Shown: piece after piece, positions 8,511 through 17,258 of the stretch
Layout: every line of letters begins with the position of its first letter
How positions within the stretch are numbered: position 1 is the stretch's first letter
Assembly (NCBI GenBank): GCA_022826645.1
Contig: JAJDUM010000092.1
Coordinates: 1-64,000, forward strand
Direction: 5' to 3'
From: Candidatus Poribacteria bacterium
Lineage (GTDB): Bacteria; Poribacteria; WGA-4E; PCPOR2b
DNA length: 64,000 nt
Translations under genes and position numbers: made by a program
The notes under the pieces: model-generated
The model's database searches: none
What the model saw: the letters and a program-made list of their open reading frames with translations, nothing else
Told to the model about the DNA's origin: nothing

Positions 8511-10237
8511 CTAGTCATCCGCATTACTCCAGTTAATTACTTGTTCACCATCTGAAAGATCAAGCCTTGCAGCAGCTGCTTCTTGCGGAAGTTCCTCAAC
8601 TCCACGCAAATTACGCTCCATTGCTCGCGTTCGGACCCCCGTTTCATCAATAGTCTTGGCTGCTGTGTTCAATTGACGTTTCAACTTATCCATGACACCA
8701 CCAAATTTACCAAACTCCGTCTTAACAGCAGCAAGAACCTCCCAAACCTCGCTGGAACGCTTCTCAATTGCCAAAGTCCGAAAGCCCATGCGAAGGCTGC
8801 TCAGAATAGCAGCGAGAGTAGTCGGACCCGCTACAACAATCCGGTAGCGTTGTAGCAGTTCTGTAGCGAGACCTGGTGCACGAAGTGCCTCCGCATAAAG
8901 TCCTTCAGTCGGTAAAAACATAATAGCAAAATCCGTCGTCTTTGGAGGAGAAATGTACTTATCCTGAATCTTTTTTGCTTCGGTTCGCACTGTTCGTATA
9001 AACGCTTGGGTGGCTTCTTGTACAGCTGCCGAATCAGAATCAGCAGTAGCATCAACCAATCTGTCGTAATCTGCAAGTGGAAATTTGGAATCAATTGGCA
9101 ACCAGACACACGAATCTGGTCCGTCGTTACTTCCCGGCAAACGAATAGCGTATTCAACCTCTTCACGTGAATCCTCATGAAGTTGTAAATTCGTATCATA
9201 TTGATCCGACGTGAGAACTTCTTCAAGAAGTAATCCAAGCTGAACTTCCCCCCATGTTCCCCTCGCTTTAACATTCGTTAGGACTTGCTTGAGATCACCA
9301 ACGTCTGTAGCAAGGTTCCGCATCTCACCGAGGCCACGCTGCACGTCTTCCAAACGCTTACTAACAATGTTAAAAGATTCCCCAAGGCGCTTTTCCAATG
9401 TCGATTGGAGTTGTTCGTCAACTGTTTTACGCATCTGGTCAAGCTTTTCTTCATTGCTAGTCTGCATAGTTTCAAGTCTGTCGTGAACTGTTTTCCTAAC
9501 ATTCTCAAGTTGAGTGTCTTGGGATTTGCCGAGTTCTCCAACAGTATTCACGAGAGTGTCGGCGGTACTTTGAAGTTGATTAGTAACAGTCTTGTGCATC
9601 TGTTCCGACTTTTCCTCATTGCTAGTTTGCGCAGCTTCAAGCCTGTCGTGAACTGTTTTCCTAATATTCTCAAGTTGAGTGTCTTGGGATTTACCGAGTT
9701 CTCCAACAGTATTCACGAGAGTATCGGCAGTGCTTTGGAGTTGCCCAGTGACCGTCTTATACATCTGTTCTGACTTTTCCTCACTGCTAGTTTGCATGGA
9801 TTCAAGCCTGTCATGAACCGTTTTCCTAATATTCTCAAGTTGAGTGTCCTGAGATTTACCGAGTTCTCCAACAGTATTTACAAGGGTGTCAACAGTGCTT
9901 TGGAGTTGTTCGGTAACTGTTTGGCGTATCTGCTCCAACTTATTGTCGTTACTCTGCTGCAACCCCTGAAACCTTTCATTAACCGTGCCTCTCATTCCTT
10001 CGACTTGAGCGGTAAGAGTTTTGCTAAATTCGCCAATATTCATCACAAGTGTGTTGACCATCGTCTCTTGACTTGCCCTAATTTCATTTCTGATTTCCCG
10101 TTCTGACCTAGATACTTCCTCGCGAAGAGATCTGTTGTGTCCTTTTTTATGAATGCCAACCGCTTCAATACTATAGCAAGAAGCACCAGATTGAGTACCG
10201 ACAGACCTACAACAACCCATGTCACGATTTGAATCAT
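8511..10237 (-). CDS. rmuC: DNA recombination protein RmuC, split by an apparent -1 frameshift
   Basis: Coiled-coil protein with a PD-(D/E)XK-like nuclease core implicated in limiting DNA rearrangements. The true start is ATG 10237 with a strong AGGAGGG SD; it encodes an N-terminal membrane helix (WVVVGLSVLNLVLLAIVL). That frame ends after 64 codons, while the rest of RmuC (coiled coil, then ARGTWGEVQLG and the nuclease core, stop at 8511) is in the -1 frame. The frames meet at A-AAA-AAG (10142-10148 on the complement), a classic slippery heptamer. A single-base indel or sequencing error in the six-A run is equally possible. The alternative start in the second frame (10220) has no SD and a nonsensical N-terminus. 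The middle holds three 55-residue repeats. Confidence 0.85.
9426..9920 (-). repeat. Three in-frame 165-bp tandem repeats within rmuC
   Basis: Units 9756-9920, 9591-9755 and 9426-9590 each encode 55 residues of coiled coil (TVxxQLQSTxDTLVNTVGEL, then GKSQDTQLEN, then KTVHDRLE). The marker TTTTCCTAA appears at 9491, 9656 and 9821, exactly 165 bp apart. Copies differ by only a few residues, indicating recent amplification that lengthens the RmuC stalk without breaking frame. Confidence 0.9.
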
Positions 10238-10474
10238 TTCTCTTTCCCTCCTTTATTTAACTAATGAAAAAGTTTATATCGGCAAGGTTTGCCGAAACAC
10301 TAAAACAAACGCAAGTCTCGCCTGCAATGCAAGCAACTTATTGGACAGTGAAGCCTTGAATGAACTTGGCTATTGACGATGGAATAAGAACAACAAAACC
10401 ATCTTTTTGTAGACCTTCAAAATGAAAACAGTTTTAGACACTCGACTATCCTAATTGACTTCCTAAACATACCC

Positions 10475-11560
10475 TTAGAGACGATAAAATTCCCGCGCAT
10501 TTTCGGACAAAATCTTGCGTGCCAGCGATGTGGGCAGCTTTGCGGGGAAAGCCTCTTCGGGAGAATCGAAGTGCCAGTGAGGATAGTCGGTTGAAAACAT
10601 CAGAAAGTCCTCCGAGTCGAGTTGACCGATAATCTGAAGCAGTTGCTCCGCGGTTGGCGGTCCATCGATTGGCTGGAGTGTCATGCGCATGTGTTCGCGG
10701 ATATACGCGGACGGTAACCGTTTGACCCACGGTGTGAGGTGTCGCAGCCCACGCCACTCCTTATCAAATCGCCACATGAGCGACGGCATCCAGGTAAATC
10801 CCGCTTCGATGAGTGCAATTCGTAGGGACGGAAACAGGTCAAAAATCCCTTCTGACACCAGACTGAGCACCTGCGCCTGGAACACCTGAGACATACCGAC
10901 GTATTCCTCCAGATATGTTGAGGGCCAACCTACCGATGTGGGTGGAAGTCCCGGTGCTCCGCCGTAATGGATGCCAATCACCAGATCGTGTCGCCCCGCA
11001 GCCGCGTAGATTGGATGATAGCGTCGATTCCCGTAAGGCGCCTGTGAACGTACTGGCAGCATCACTTGGACAAATCCCGGATGGTCTCCCAAACGTTCAA
11101 TTTCTCTCGCTGCGAGTTCGGGGTTTTGGCTCGGTACAATCAGTGACCCCCGCAGGCGCGGTTCAGGATCCAGCCAATGCTCGATCTGCCAGTCATTGAC
11201 TGCCGAGGCGAGTGCTGCCGCCAAGTCTTCGTTATGGACGCTCTGCACACGATAGGCGCAGGTCAATATGCCGCACTCGACCCCCCAAGGATCGAGCACG
11301 TGTTCGCGCATCAGCCCCAGATCCGATCGGGGCCGATCTTCTGACGGTTCTATAATCTCTGGTCGCGTTGAAGTCGGTGCCCCCTCTGGATAGTCGTTCG
11401 CATCGGGCCCGAAAAAGCCGGATTCTTCGCAGTGATCGCACCAGTAGTCCGGCAGATACGGGTAGAGCATTTCGAGCGGTGGGATTCGATTGTGGAGATC
11501 GCAATCAATTACTGGTAAGCCTGCGGTCACGAAACTCAATTTTTCATTCTCCATTCCCAT
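10475..11560 (-). CDS. Amidohydrolase family protein (amidohydrolase_2 type)
   Basis: A 361-residue TIM-barrel metal-dependent hydrolase or decarboxylase. The N-terminal DCDLHNR corresponds to the metal-binding DxH motif; IHYGG (around 198) contributes another His, and FSTDYPHWHFD near the C-terminus carries the metal Asp. These fit the PF04909 group, which includes aminocarboxymuconate-semialdehyde and gamma-resorcylate decarboxylases as well as lactonases. There is no signal peptide. Met3 is an alternative start; the SD is not clear for either. It stands alone between rmuC and the divergent gene at 11861. Confidence 0.82.
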   Translation of the reverse strand: MGMENEKLSFVTAGLPVIDCDLHNRIPPLEMLYPYLPDYWCDHCEESGFFGPDANDYPEGAPTSTRPEIIEPSEDRPRSDLGLMREHVLDPWGVECGILTCAYRVQSVHNEDLAAALASAVNDWQIEHWLDPEPRLRGSLIVPSQNPELAAREIERLGDHPGFVQVMLPVRSQAPYGNRRYHPIYAAAGRHDLVIGIHYGGAPGLPPTSVGWPSTYLEEYVGMSQVFQAQVLSLVSEGIFDLFPSLRIALIEAGFTWMPSLMWRFDKEWRGLRHLTPWVKRLPSAYIREHMRMTLQPIDGPPTAEQLLQIIGQLDSEDFLMFSTDYPHWHFDSPEEAFPAKLPTSLARKILSENAREFYRL

Positions 11561-11717
11561 TTCTTTTGCTCTTTTCGCTGATAAGTTGCTAAATCATCCT
11601 GCAGCTATTCAATCAGTTTGTAGGATACCAGTTTGCCACCCGTATGTCAACATGAAACAGGGTTGAAATGGCGAGGCGGAAGTGGATATCGTGCTCCTAT
11701 TTGCAGAGGAAAAAGTG

Positions 11718-11746
11718 TTGACGGTTCTCTTGGATTCTGCTATCTT
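11718..11746 (+). promoter_or_regulatory. Candidate sigma70 promoter upstream of the 576-residue unknown protein
   Basis: TTGACG (11718-11723), a 17-base spacer, then TATCTT (11741-11746; 4 of 6 consensus bases). It lies about 115 bp before ATG 11861 in the divergent intergenic region and points towards that gene. The match is moderate. The rest of 11561-11860 shows no gene; a repeat-like AAGTTGCTAA occurs near 11583. Confidence 0.4.
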
Positions 11747-11860
11747 ATACTTTGCCACAGAGAGGTGCTGAGATGGATAACGGTTCTAGTAATATCAGAT
11801 AGGAAATGATGTAGGATATACGCCAAGTAATTCATCGACAAACGGGTGCAAAGATGAGTC

Positions 11861-13591
11861 ATGGCACTTATTGAAGCAGAAATTGAATATCTACGCCAGA
11901 GGGCACAAATTCCGGGGCGTGTGCGGCAGCAACTTGACCAGATGGTGAAGGTGGGAGAGCACCGCATTCCGCGGCGTGCAGCCGTGTTAGCGTCGGAAAT
12001 AGAGCGCCTTCGATCTGAGGGTGAACTCGACGATGACACCGATGCGGTGTTTAGCTATTGGTTCGACGAGCTTGTGGCGGGCCGACTCACTGAGGAACAG
12101 GCGAGGGCGATTCCGGGGCAGTTGGTGGCTGCCAGAGATCTAATATTATCCGCATTCGCTGAGATAGAACGGGGACCGGAGGTTAATAGGGGTAATGTTC
12201 ACGACCTGCTTGCCTTCGTCTTCAAATCGAGCGATATTCCGGGGGCTGCGCGGCTCGTTATTCGAGTGTATCAACTCGGACTCAGGATCGATATAGACCA
12301 GATCCAGACGTTTCTGACACCCTTCATCCATTGTAACTCGATCGACGAGATCTTGCGCCGACTGGATGGACTTGGACAGTGGATGACGCAGTTTGAAGGT
12401 CGAAACTACGAGGGGGCGATGTTCACCCCGGTGGTGACCCGTTATCTGGCAGAACATTCAGATTTTGAGGCAGCCTTGGCAGAGTTTGACCGGCTCCGAG
12501 CGAAAACTCTGGAGGGGCAATTCTGTCTGGACGACGAGCTTCAGAGGGATCTGGAATTCCTCCGGTTCGCTCACTTGGAGGCAAATCTTAATGGAGGGCA
12601 GAGAGGCAGCGACGAGCAGTACGCGACCTTCAAGGCGCTGCCGGTGCTGCCGCCACCTCGTCAGGAGACAGTCGAACTGACAGACCAACATCTCGCTCAA
12701 GCAAAACGTTACGGATACCAAGCCGCCTGTTTTCTGCAATTCCTGAGACACTTCAAGGACAGTACCCCACGACCAATCGTGGTGGTCGGAAATGACCGCT
12801 ATGGCAGACAGTGGGTTGTTGAACCCCTCTATGACTATCTGAAAGATGACTTTACGCTCCGATCCGACCGCGTTCGATCCCACGCATCGTTCAGGCTTAG
12901 GGTGCCCCACGAAGTCGAGAGCAAGGCGCGGGCAGGCTTTCCTCAAGATTTTGTCAGAGAACTGAGCGGGGAGATGCCGCACGTGGTGATCGTTGATGCC
13001 CGTAATCCAGTTAGGGGACCTGGCATGATGAAGATGTCGCGAGGAGCGCGCGACTATGTGAACTGGTTCATGGTTTTTAACGACCTCCGGGCGGAGGGGG
13101 ACATGTCCAAGTATGCGCATGAAGGCGCGGTGCCCCACCTATCGGAACTAAGGAGGTGGTACGAATTTGACCTCGTGAGGCGATTGATAAAGCCGTGGGT
13201 GCAACCCGGTCCAACGTACAAGATTACCCATTGGGCGCCAGAGTTGAAGGAGTTCGTGATGCTTGGGGACTTCGCTATGCGAGCAGAGCACCCCGACCCG
13301 GAGTTCGATAAGCCGCAGGTCGTCATATCAAATGCCGATATCTACAGAACCGAGGGCGATGACATCTACGAGACGCTCCGGGGGACGGACCCATACTACT
13401 TCGATGGACCGGAGAGACATGTGAAAGAGACAGTGGAATTTGGGTTTGGAGAGTATGGCTTAGAAACCCGCGTGAAAGGACCTACGACTGATGAGTTCGT
13501 TGCGAGGGTGCAGCAGGAGATTACCGCTGAGGTTGGGAGGCTATTGCAAAGCAAGGCAATACCCGCGGACGGGGTGATAGAGCGACCGTAG
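11861..13591 (+). CDS. Unrecognised 576-residue cytoplasmic protein
   Basis: I do not recognise a family. There is no signal peptide or membrane helix. Residues 1-290 are mainly alpha-helical and charged, with a helical-repeat look. Residues 300-400 have an alpha/beta character: RPIVVVGNDRYGRQWVVEPL, then a second strand PHVVIVDARNPVRGPGM followed by MKMSRGARDYVN. This loosely recalls a Rossmann-like or phosphoribosyltransferase-like fold but lacks a clear signature. The C-terminal third contains several acidic aromatic segments (GDDIYETLRGTDPYYFDG). The reading frame is long, intact and has coding character, so the gene is real. It stands alone, with its own possible promoter, before the dehydrogenase operon. 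Confidence 0.75.
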   Translation: MALIEAEIEYLRQRAQIPGRVRQQLDQMVKVGEHRIPRRAAVLASEIERLRSEGELDDDTDAVFSYWFDELVAGRLTEEQARAIPGQLVAARDLILSAFAEIERGPEVNRGNVHDLLAFVFKSSDIPGAARLVIRVYQLGLRIDIDQIQTFLTPFIHCNSIDEILRRLDGLGQWMTQFEGRNYEGAMFTPVVTRYLAEHSDFEAALAEFDRLRAKTLEGQFCLDDELQRDLEFLRFAHLEANLNGGQRGSDEQYATFKALPVLPPPRQETVELTDQHLAQAKRYGYQAACFLQFLRHFKDSTPRPIVVVGNDRYGRQWVVEPLYDYLKDDFTLRSDRVRSHASFRLRVPHEVESKARAGFPQDFVRELSGEMPHVVIVDARNPVRGPGMMKMSRGARDYVNWFMVFNDLRAEGDMSKYAHEGAVPHLSELRRWYEFDLVRRLIKPWVQPGPTYKITHWAPELKEFVMLGDFAMRAEHPDPEFDKPQVVISNADIYRTEGDDIYETLRGTDPYYFDGPERHVKETVEFGFGEYGLETRVKGPTTDEFVARVQQEITAEVGRLLQSKAIPADGVIERP

Positions 13592-13713
13592 TCATAGAAT
13601 GCCTGGCGGAAACAATATGAAGCTGCTACACGAGTAAATCCCGCTGTTTTTTTAGAAACAGTACGAATAATAACCCCGAACATAGTGATCGTACCGGTTT
13701 TTCCCGCAACGAT

Positions 13714-13742
13714 TTGCTTAATTCAGTGCGGTTCGGTATAAT
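13714..13742 (+). promoter_or_regulatory. Promoter of the 2-oxoacid dehydrogenase operon
   Basis: TTGCTT (13714-13719), a 17-base spacer and a perfect TATAAT (13737-13742), about 80 bases before the start codon at 13824. Position, spacing and a consensus -10 box make it a good sigma70 promoter for the three-gene operon that follows. Confidence 0.6.
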
Positions 13743-13823
13743 AGGAGTTCAGATGATGCTAAACCGTACAATTTGTAGCGCGTAATATACATCACAACTT
13801 AATTGATCCGAGGAGACTTATTT

Positions 13824-14828
13824 ATGGCCCTGTCACCTGAATTGTGTAAGAAGATGTACACAGATATGTGGCGCATCCGGCTCTTTGAGGAAGAGGCGAA
13901 TCGCCAAACAAGTCTTGGCTCCGTGGTCGGTGCCCTTCACATGTACTGTGGGGAAGAGGCGGTCGCCGTCGGCGTCTGTTCTAACCTACGAGATGACGAT
14001 TATGTCTTGGGTACGCACCGTAGCCATGGGCACTGTTTAGCCAAAGGCGCTGAGTCACACCGTATGATGGCAGAACTTTTCGGTAAAGCCACAGGAACGT
14101 GCGGTGGAAAAGGCGGTTCGATGCACATCGCTGATTTCTCGCTCAATATGCTCGGTGCGAACGGTATTGTCGGTGCTGGTATTGCGCCCGCTACCGGTGC
14201 CGCGCTCGCTAGCAAGTTACGTGGGACAGATCAGGTATCGGTTTGCTTCTTCGGTGACGGTGCCGCCGCACGTGGTACTTTTCACGAAGGGATCGGACTT
14301 GGGGCTTTGTGGAAGCTCCCTGTTGTCTATGTCTGTGAGAACAATCAGTATCAGCAGTGGGTGCCTCGCATGAATGTGGCGGTGCTTGATTCAGTCGCTG
14401 ATATGGCGGGATCCTATGCGATCCCCGGTGTGTCGGTCGACGGCCAGAACCTCGTCGAGGTCCACGAGGTTGCGGGTGAGGCGGTCGAGCGCGCTCGCAA
14501 GGGTGGAGGACCTACATTGATTGAGGCGCGAACCTATCGCTTCTACGGACACAGCTTAGGTGATGAAGAACAGTACAGATCCTCTGAAGAGGTCGACGAG
14601 ATGAGGACCAACCACGACCCGATCCAGACTTTCCTATTGACGATGATGGAGCAGGACTGGTTGACTGAAGAGGAGGACATGGAGATCCAGAACCAAGTCA
14701 AAGATGAGATCGCTGAAGCGGTGAAATTTGCTGAGGAGAGTCCGTACCCGACGCCTGATAACGTCACCACAGATGTCCTCGCACCCGAGCAGTCCGATAA
14801 ATCGAGACCAGGAGAGGTGGCACGATGA
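13824..14828 (+). CDS. pdhA: Pyruvate/2-oxoacid dehydrogenase E1 component, alpha subunit
   Basis: Thiamine-diphosphate-dependent E1 alpha subunit of 334 residues from ATG 13824, which has SD AGGAG eight bases upstream; the upstream TTG at 13803 is less likely. The ThDP/Mg motif runs from GDGAAARGTFHEG to CENNQY, and the phosphorylation-loop-like YRFYGHSLGD is present. The enzyme decarboxylates a 2-oxo acid and passes the acyl group to the lipoyl domain of E2. Pyruvate is the usual substrate, but an acetoin dehydrogenase cannot be excluded. The stop overlaps the start of E1 beta (ATGA). The C-terminal tail SDKSRPG is encoded by a CCGATAAATCGA unit resembling an intergenic palindrome. Confidence 0.9.
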   Translation: MALSPELCKKMYTDMWRIRLFEEEANRQTSLGSVVGALHMYCGEEAVAVGVCSNLRDDDYVLGTHRSHGHCLAKGAESHRMMAELFGKATGTCGGKGGSMHIADFSLNMLGANGIVGAGIAPATGAALASKLRGTDQVSVCFFGDGAAARGTFHEGIGLGALWKLPVVYVCENNQYQQWVPRMNVAVLDSVADMAGSYAIPGVSVDGQNLVEVHEVAGEAVERARKGGGPTLIEARTYRFYGHSLGDEEQYRSSEEVDEMRTNHDPIQTFLLTMMEQDWLTEEEDMEIQNQVKDEIAEAVKFAEESPYPTPDNVTTDVLAPEQSDKSRPGEVAR

Positions 14829-15796
14829 GAACACTAACTTTCAGTGAGGCATTACGAGAGGCACTGCACGAGGAGATGGAGCGCGACGAGACGATATTCG
14901 TCATCGGCGAAGATGTGATTACGCACGGCGGACCTTACAAGGTGACGGATGGCATTGCGGAACGTTTCCCGGAACGAATCTTTGAAACACCGATCGCAGA
15001 GGCAGGGATTATGGGCGTGGGGGTTGGCGCCGCAATGGCGGGGATGAACCCCGTGGTTGAAATTATGTATATGGATTTCGTGACCTGTGCCATGGACGAA
15101 GTGGTCAACCAAGCGGCAAAGATGCGCTACATGACCGGGGGGCAAGCCAGCGTGCCGATGGTGATTCGCCTACCGTGCGGTGTGGGTCGATTGTTAGCCG
15201 CGCAACATTCCCAGATTATGGAATCGTGGTTCATGCACGTTCCGGGCTTACAGGTTGTTGTTCCTTCGACGCCTGGTGACGCTAAGGGACTGCTCAAGAC
15301 CGCAATACGCAGTCCGGATCCAGTGCTATTTTTCGAGTACAAACGGATTTATACCTCTACTGGCGAGGTTCCAGATGGAGATCATACCATACCCCTCGGT
15401 CAAGCCAAAATCTGTCGTGAGGGAGAGGACGCAACCGTTGTTGCTATCGGTCCAATGGTGCAGAAGTCACTGGAAGCGGCAGTGCTATTAGAAGACGACG
15501 GCTACGACGTAGAGGTCGTTGATGCAAGAAGCCTTTCGCCGTTGGATACCGAGACGATTTGTGAGTCAGTAAGCCGGACGGGTCATGCTGTGGTCTGCGG
15601 GGAGGACTCCAGTTTCGCTGGGGCGGCCTCCGAGATAGCAGCGGTCATCGGTGAGAACTGTTTTAGAGACCTCAAGGGACCGGTCGTTCGTGTTGGCAGC
15701 CCACATGTGCCAATGCCATTCAGTTCCGAACTCGTCAAACATGTTGTACCTGAGGTTCCTGATATCACTGAAGCGGTCAGTCGCGTAATGATGTAG
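14825..15796 (+). CDS. pdhB: Pyruvate/2-oxoacid dehydrogenase E1 component, beta subunit
   Basis: Transketolase-type E1 beta subunit of 323 residues, normal length for the family. Features: VIGEDVITHGGPYKVT near the N-terminus, ETPIAEAGIMGVGVGAAMAG, the pyrimidine-binding region and the C-terminal domain starting around 195 (DGDHTIPLGQAKICREG). It pairs with E1 alpha in a heterotetramer. Start ATG 14825 overlaps the E1 alpha stop (ATGA), implying translational coupling; an AGGAGAGG stretch precedes it. Confidence 0.92.
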   Translation: MRTLTFSEALREALHEEMERDETIFVIGEDVITHGGPYKVTDGIAERFPERIFETPIAEAGIMGVGVGAAMAGMNPVVEIMYMDFVTCAMDEVVNQAAKMRYMTGGQASVPMVIRLPCGVGRLLAAQHSQIMESWFMHVPGLQVVVPSTPGDAKGLLKTAIRSPDPVLFFEYKRIYTSTGEVPDGDHTIPLGQAKICREGEDATVVAIGPMVQKSLEAAVLLEDDGYDVEVVDARSLSPLDTETICESVSRTGHAVVCGEDSSFAGAASEIAAVIGENCFRDLKGPVVRVGSPHVPMPFSSELVKHVVPEVPDITEAVSRVMM

Positions 15797-15818
15797 AGCA
15801 AGGAGAAAGGGAGAATTC

Positions 15819-17237
15819 ATGGCAATACAGTTCCGTTTAGCGGCTCTCGGTCATACCATGGAGACGGGCCGCGTTGTTGAGTGGCACATCGCCGAAGGCA
15901 GCAAAATTGAGGAGGGGCAGCTGCTGGTATCGATTGAAACGGACAAGGCCGTCGCTGACATTGAGTCGCCGGTCAGTGGTGTCTTGTTGCGTATCGTGGG
16001 TCAGATTGATGGTGTGTACGACGTTGGTGCAACCCTCGCTTGGATTGGAGAAGAAGGGGAAGAGGTGCCGGAGGAGTCCGCAGCACAGCCACAGGCTCCC
16101 GCTGCGAACCAGGCTACCGAATCACGAGCGACCCCTGTTGCCTTGAGGTTGGCGCAACGGCACGGCGTCGATGCCGAAGCGTTGGAGGGCACCGGTCCGG
16201 GCGGACGAATCACTAAGGAAGATGTGCAGCGCGCTATTGATGACGGCACTGCCACGCCGTTAGAAGCAGTCAGTGAGGCACCAGCATCTAGCGCTGCGGC
16301 GCAGCCCGAAGCCTCGGCTGCGGAACCCCCAGCGAGATCACGGGTGACTCCTGTCGCCCAACGACTTGCACAGCGACACGGTGTAGACGCTGAAGCGTTA
16401 CAGGGTACAGGTCCGGGTGGACGAATCACTAAGGAAGATGTGCAGCGTGCTATCGATGATGGAACTGCCACCCCGCTAAAAGTAGCCGACGACACTCCTC
16501 AAAAAACAACCGATGTTGCTCCGGCTGTCCGTTCCGAGACCAGGACGGGTGTTGAAGTAATTCCGCTTGCTGGCATCCGTCGCACCACTGCCGAGCGTTT
16601 GGGGGCGATCTGGTCTCAGGCACCACATGTCACGGAAGGGATTGAGGTCGATTTCACCCCACTCCAAGCTGCACGCACCGCAAATGCGGATGCATGGCGG
16701 AATACTTACGGTATTGCACCGACGCTTAACGACTTTGTATTGAAAGCAACTGCTGAGGCGTTGAAGGCGCACCCTCAACTGAACTCAGCATTGATTGATG
16801 ATGCAATACACCAGTATAGTGATATTAATTTAGGCGTTGCCATCGACATTGAATCGGGATTGGTTGTGCCGGTTGTTCGCGGAGTTGACACGCTTGGCGT
16901 GGTTGCACTCGCAACCAAAGTCAGGGAACTCGCAGACCGCGCTCGAAACGGAAAGCTGGGGCTTGATGATTTTTCGGATGGTACGTTCACGGTGACGAAT
17001 CTCGGTGGTCTCGGCGTGGATTGGTTTACCCCGGTTCTCAACCCACCGCAGTGCGCGATTCTGGGAGTAGGACGGGTCCGCCAGGCCGCGGCGGTGGCAG
17101 ATCGATCCATTCAGTTCCGAGATGTGGCAACGCTGGTTCTCACCTTTGATCACCGAGCGATCGACGGCGCCCCTTGTGCCCGCTTCCTTGCGGATTTGCG
17201 TGCACGCATCGAGGATCCAAGTCAGCTACTGCCTTAA
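15819..17237 (+). CDS. Dihydrolipoamide acyltransferase (E2) with duplicated subunit-binding domain
   Basis: E2 core of the 2-oxoacid dehydrogenase complex, 472 residues. Order of domains: lipoyl domain (1-78; the lipoylated Lys is K43 in ETDKA), an Ala/Pro-rich linker, two nearly identical peripheral-subunit-binding domains (about 103-141 and 175-213, each with TPVAxRLAQRHGVDAEAL and GTGPGGRITKEDVQRAI), another linker, and the catalytic acyltransferase domain (about 245-472) with the HRAIDG motif. Most E2 proteins have one binding domain, so this one may bind extra E1 or E3. SD GGGAG precedes ATG 15819. No dihydrolipoamide dehydrogenase gene lies nearby, so E3 must be encoded elsewhere. Confidence 0.92.
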   Translation: MAIQFRLAALGHTMETGRVVEWHIAEGSKIEEGQLLVSIETDKAVADIESPVSGVLLRIVGQIDGVYDVGATLAWIGEEGEEVPEESAAQPQAPAANQATESRATPVALRLAQRHGVDAEALEGTGPGGRITKEDVQRAIDDGTATPLEAVSEAPASSAAAQPEASAAEPPARSRVTPVAQRLAQRHGVDAEALQGTGPGGRITKEDVQRAIDDGTATPLKVADDTPQKTTDVAPAVRSETRTGVEVIPLAGIRRTTAERLGAIWSQAPHVTEGIEVDFTPLQAARTANADAWRNTYGIAPTLNDFVLKATAEALKAHPQLNSALIDDAIHQYSDINLGVAIDIESGLVVPVVRGVDTLGVVALATKVRELADRARNGKLGLDDFSDGTFTVTNLGGLGVDWFTPVLNPPQCAILGVGRVRQAAAVADRSIQFRDVATLVLTFDHRAIDGAPCARFLADLRARIEDPSQLLP

Positions 17238-17258
17238 GATCAAGTGCGAAGCCAACGA

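Noticed and set aside
9285-9773. Long plus-strand frame antisense to rmuC with repeated residues
   Set aside because: It is a shadow of the 165-bp coding repeats; no SD and no family resemblance.
10200-10220. Alternative rmuC start at 10220 giving one uninterrupted 569-residue frame
   Set aside because: It lacks an SD and gives an N-terminus without the membrane helix typical of RmuC; the helix and a strong SD are in the other frame at 10237.
10334-10350. TTATTGGACAGTG remnant as a full MITE copy
   Set aside because: Only one end is visible, over 13 bases; no opposite terminus is found nearby.
12458-13138. 226-codon frame antisense to the 576-residue unknown
   Set aside because: It is composed of shadow residues, has no SD, and the plus-strand frame is longer with better coding character.
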